Below are positions 4,371-6,312 of a stretch of 6,312 bases of DNA, piece after piece. This DNA comes from JBBQTQ01 sp038213135 (lineage in GTDB: Bacteria; Actinomycetota; Thermoleophilia; Gaiellales; Gaiellaceae): the NCBI GenBank assembly GCA_038213135.1, contig JBBQTQ010000111.1:1-6312 (forward strand). The letters are read 5' to 3'. The position numbers were made by a program, and so were the translations under genes. Under the pieces are notes generated by a model. It did no database searches. It was not told the origin of the DNA and saw only the letters and a list, made by a program, of their open reading frames with translations. How positions within the stretch are numbered: position 1 is the stretch's first letter; each line of letters begins with the position of its first letter.

Positions 4371-5056
4371 GCCGCTCGAGAGCCGTTCAGCGTGCTAACA
4401 CGTTGCAAGACCGGTCCCTCGACGCAGAGCCGCTTCAGAGCTCCGTCGATCTCGACCACGCAGCCGAAGCACGCGCCGTAGCCGCAGGCCATCGGCGCTT
4501 CCCACGCGAGCTGGGCGTCGGGCGCGATTCTGCGGATCGCCTCGAGCATCGGCTCGGGACCGCAGGCGAGCACGTCTTGCCCCGGCTCGATCAGCTCCGT
4601 CACGTAGATGGGCTCGACGACCACCTCGGCACCGGGGAGAAGCGCGGCGGCCTCTGCGTGGCGGTCGCTGCGGAAGCCGACGACGACCGGCGCGCCCGGG
4701 AGCGTCTCCGCGAGGTAGGGAAGCGGCGCGATCCCGATCCCGCCGCCGACGAGGAGCGGCCGCGCGACTTCGGTCCGGAAGCCATGGCCGAGCGGCCCGA
4801 ACACAGCCAGCTCCTCGCCCGGTTGCAGCGCGCAGAGCGCCCTCGTGCCTGGCCCGATCGGATCGATCAGGAACGCGAGCTCGCCGGGAGGTGCGAAGCA
4901 GAGGCTCATCGGACGCGGCAGCACGCGGCCCGGCGGTTGGAGCATGAAGAACTGCCCAGGTTCGCCCGGCTCGAGCCCGCCACGTTCGACGCGGAGGAGC
5001 GTGTACGGGCCGACCGGCTCGGAGCCGGCGACCCTACGCGCTTCGAGACGCGGCAT
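4367..5056 (-). CDS. pyrK: Dihydroorotate dehydrogenase electron-transfer subunit
   Basis: An iron-sulfur flavoprotein that passes electrons from the FMN of PyrD through a 2Fe-2S cluster and FAD to NAD+. Its 229 residues are close to the family length (about 230-260). Order: a ferredoxin-reductase-like FAD domain with GQFFMLQ (34-40) and RPMSL (48-52); GPLGHGF (87-93); the nucleotide loop LLVGGGIGIAPL (101-112); CGPEPML (165-171); and the cluster motif C191-G-Y-G-A-C196-F-G-C199 with C211 in LKRLCVEGPV. All four cysteines are present. Start choice: ATG at 5056 gives MPRLEARRVAGSEPVGPYTLLRV and has AGGAG 10 bases upstream (plus-strand 5067-5071). The open frame runs further upstream but is a shadow of carB with no PyrK-like sequence. 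It overlaps carB by 23 bp and pyrD by 4 bp, and the PyrK-PyrD pair forms one complex. Confidence 0.96.
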   Translation of the reverse strand: MPRLEARRVAGSEPVGPYTLLRVERGGLEPGEPGQFFMLQPPGRVLPRPMSLCFAPPGELAFLIDPIGPGTRALCALQPGEELAVFGPLGHGFRTEVARPLLVGGGIGIAPLPYLAETLPGAPVVVGFRSDRHAEAAALLPGAEVVVEPIYVTELIEPGQDVLACGPEPMLEAIRRIAPDAQLAWEAPMACGYGACFGCVVEIDGALKRLCVEGPVLQRVSTLNGSRAA

Positions 5057-6312
5057 GCTCGATCCGCTCCTGCAGCGAGAGGGCGATCTCGGTGCGCGCG
5101 TTCGCGATCGCGTGCACGGCTGCCGCGGCTCCGGAGATCGTCGTGATGCACGGAACGCGGGCGACGAGCGCCGCCTCGCGGATCGCGTAGCCGTCGGTGC
5201 GCGCGCCCGAGCCCTGCGGGGTGTTGACGACCAGGTCGCAGCGGCCGCGTCGGATCGCGTCGACGACGGCCTGTCCCTTGTCCACGCTCTCGACAACCAG
5301 GCCCGCCGAGGCCAGGACCCGCTGGGTGCCTTCGGTCGCGAGCAGCTGGAAGCCGAGCCCGGCGAGCGCGGCGGCGACCGGGACGAGCGCCGGCTTGTCC
5401 TCCTCGCGCACCGAGAGGAAGGCCGAGCCGGAGGTCGGCAGAGGCCGTCCGGCCGCGCGCTCCGCCTTCGCGAAGGCGGTCGGCAGGTCGGCGGCGGTCG
5501 CCATCACCTCGCCGGTCGAGCGCATCTCTGGACCGAGCACAGGGTCGCTCCCCGGGAAGCGTGCGAACGGCAGCACCGCCGCCTTCACCGACACCTGGGC
5601 GGGCGGCCGCTCCGGCGGCAGCGCCAGCTCGGCGAGCCGCTTCCCGGCAGCGAGGCGGCACGCGGCTTCGACGAGATTGACGCCGGTCGCCTTGCTCGCG
5701 AACGGCACCGTCCGTGAAGCCCGCGGGTTCGCCTCCAGCACGTACACCTCGCCGTCCGCGACCGCGAGCTGGACGTTCAGCAGCCCGACTGTGCCGAGCG
5801 CCGGTCCGAGCTTGCGGACGACCCGCTCGATCTCGGCTTGCTGGCCCGCCGTGAGCGAGGGCGCTGGCAGGACGCAGGCCGAGTCGCCGGAATGGACGCC
5901 GGCCTCCTCGACGTGCTGCATGATCGCGCCGATGTAGGTGTCCGTCCCGTCGCAGAGCGCGTCCACGTCGATCTCCACCGCGTTCTCGAGGAAGCGGTCG
6001 ACGAGCGTCGGGCCGCGGACGTTCTGGAACGCCTCGACGACCTGCGCGCCGCGGTAGCAGACGCGCATCGCGCGGCCGCCGAGCACGTACGAGGGGCGGA
6101 CGAGCACCGGGTAGCCGATCCGGTGCGCGATCTCGGCCGCCTGCGTACCGCTGTGCGCGATCCCCCACTCCGGACAGCGCACGCCGAGGTCCGCGAGCAG
6201 CGCCGCAAACCGCTCGCGGTCCTCGGCGAGGTCGATCGCCTCGAAGGGCGTCCCCATGATCCGGTAGCCGGCCTCCTCGAGCGGGCCGGCCAGCTTCAGC
6301 GGCGTCTGGCCG
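5034..6312 (-). CDS. carB: Carbamoyl-phosphate synthase large subunit, C-terminal part (partial)
   Basis: The last 425 residues of CarB, which makes carbamoyl phosphate from bicarbonate, glutamine-derived ammonia and two ATP for pyrimidine and arginine synthesis. The gene runs off the right edge: the frame is open there and reads GQTPLKLAGPLEEAG, matching the start of the second synthetase half (about residue 640 of 1,070 in E. coli). Visible parts are the AEDRERF helix, ATP-grasp motifs RPSYVLGGRAM and VDRFLENAVEIDVDAL, the metal-binding EANPRASRTVPF and SKATGVNL, and LGPEMRSTGEVM. The final approximately 130 residues are the MGS-like allosteric domain (SVREEDKPALV, DLVVNTPQGSGARTDGYAIREAAL), the UMP/ornithine site in relatives. 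The stop is TAG; pyrK begins 23 bp inside it. carA is expected beyond the window. Confidence 0.97.
   Translation of the reverse strand, partial: GQTPLKLAGPLEEAGYRIMGTPFEAIDLAEDRERFAALLADLGVRCPEWGIAHSGTQAAEIAHRIGYPVLVRPSYVLGGRAMRVCYRGAQVVEAFQNVRGPTLVDRFLENAVEIDVDALCDGTDTYIGAIMQHVEEAGVHSGDSACVLPAPSLTAGQQAEIERVVRKLGPALGTVGLLNVQLAVADGEVYVLEANPRASRTVPFASKATGVNLVEAACRLAAGKRLAELALPPERPPAQVSVKAAVLPFARFPGSDPVLGPEMRSTGEVMATAADLPTAFAKAERAAGRPLPTSGSAFLSVREEDKPALVPVAAALAGLGFQLLATEGTQRVLASAGLVVESVDKGQAVVDAIRRGRCDLVVNTPQGSGARTDGYAIREAALVARVPCITTISGAAAAVHAIANARTEIALSLQERIEHAASRSA
5067..5071 (-). promoter_or_regulatory. Ribosome-binding site of pyrK inside carB
   Basis: AGGAG on the minus strand ends 10 bases before the pyrK ATG. 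It is one of the few recognisable Shine-Dalgarno sequences in the window and decides the pyrK start, since it lies within the last codons of carB, upstream of the 23-bp overlap. Confidence 0.6.
5462..5479. repeat. 18-bp perfect palindrome inside carB
   Basis: CCGCCTTCGCGAAGGCGG reads the same on both strands. It encodes part of the PTAFAKAER helix, a conserved stretch (E. coli has EAFAKA), so codon choice for Phe-Ala-Lys-Ala largely explains the centre. A regulatory role is possible but unsupported. Confidence 0.7.

Noticed and set aside
5014..5028. Inverted repeat CCGGCTC-G-GAGCCGG at the pyrK 5' end
   Set aside because: A one-base centre cannot form a tight hairpin, and it encodes Gly-Ser-Glu-Pro-Val in GC-rich codons; probably chance.
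5057..5296. Longer pyrK starting inside carB
   Set aside because: The 80 extra residues are Arg/Ser-rich shadow of carB, and AGGAG sits before the ATG at 5056.
4403..5717. Plus-strand open frames opposite pyrK and carB
   Set aside because: Antisense shadows: the minus-strand proteins carry full catalytic motifs while these have none.
1..6312. CRISPR array, insertion sequence, toxin-antitoxin or defence genes
   Set aside because: No spaced repeats, terminal inverted repeats, transposase or nuclease motifs; the coding space is filled by housekeeping genes.

Overview
The window is a compact, high-GC stretch of bacterial chromosome. All nine supported genes lie on the minus strand, so transcription runs from the right edge to the left. 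The content points to an actinobacterium: it carries the actinobacteria-specific nucleoid protein mIHF directly before gmk, rpoZ and coaBC, an order known from Actinomycetota. PyrK paired with a class 1B PyrD, and the style of CoaBC, suggest a deep-branching group such as Thermoleophilia rather than Streptomyces or Mycobacterium. That finer placement is inference from remembered family patterns, not from a search.

In transcription order: (1) Pyrimidine module: the 3' part of carB (large subunit of carbamoyl-phosphate synthase), then pyrK and pyrD, which together form an NAD-linked dihydroorotate dehydrogenase. The genes overlap by 23 and 4 bp. (2) A 69-bp gap holding the only convincing promoter in the window (TTGACC-16-TAGACT), placed so that the mihF mRNA would be leaderless or nearly so. 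(3) Housekeeping module: mihF, gmk, rpoZ and coaBC, with overlaps or gaps of 20 bp or less. (4) A sugar-1-phosphate-type nucleotidyltransferase and a small TPR protein, coupled to coaBC by TGATG and ATGA junctions. (5) A 124-bp gene-free left edge made of G and C homopolymers, which looks unlike the rest.

The genes share a theme of nucleotide and cofactor supply: carbamoyl phosphate and orotate for UMP, GMP to GDP, RNA polymerase omega, and 4'-phosphopantetheine for coenzyme A. I found no mobile element, CRISPR array, defence cassette, RNA gene or transfer signature, and nothing I would call a new biological system. The points most worth checking are the leaderless mihF promoter with a palindrome over its -35 box, the cluster of strong stem-loops inside pyrD, the short PyrD N-terminus, the absence of pyrF from its usual place, the conserved-looking nucleotidyltransferase-TPR pair, and the suspicious left edge.
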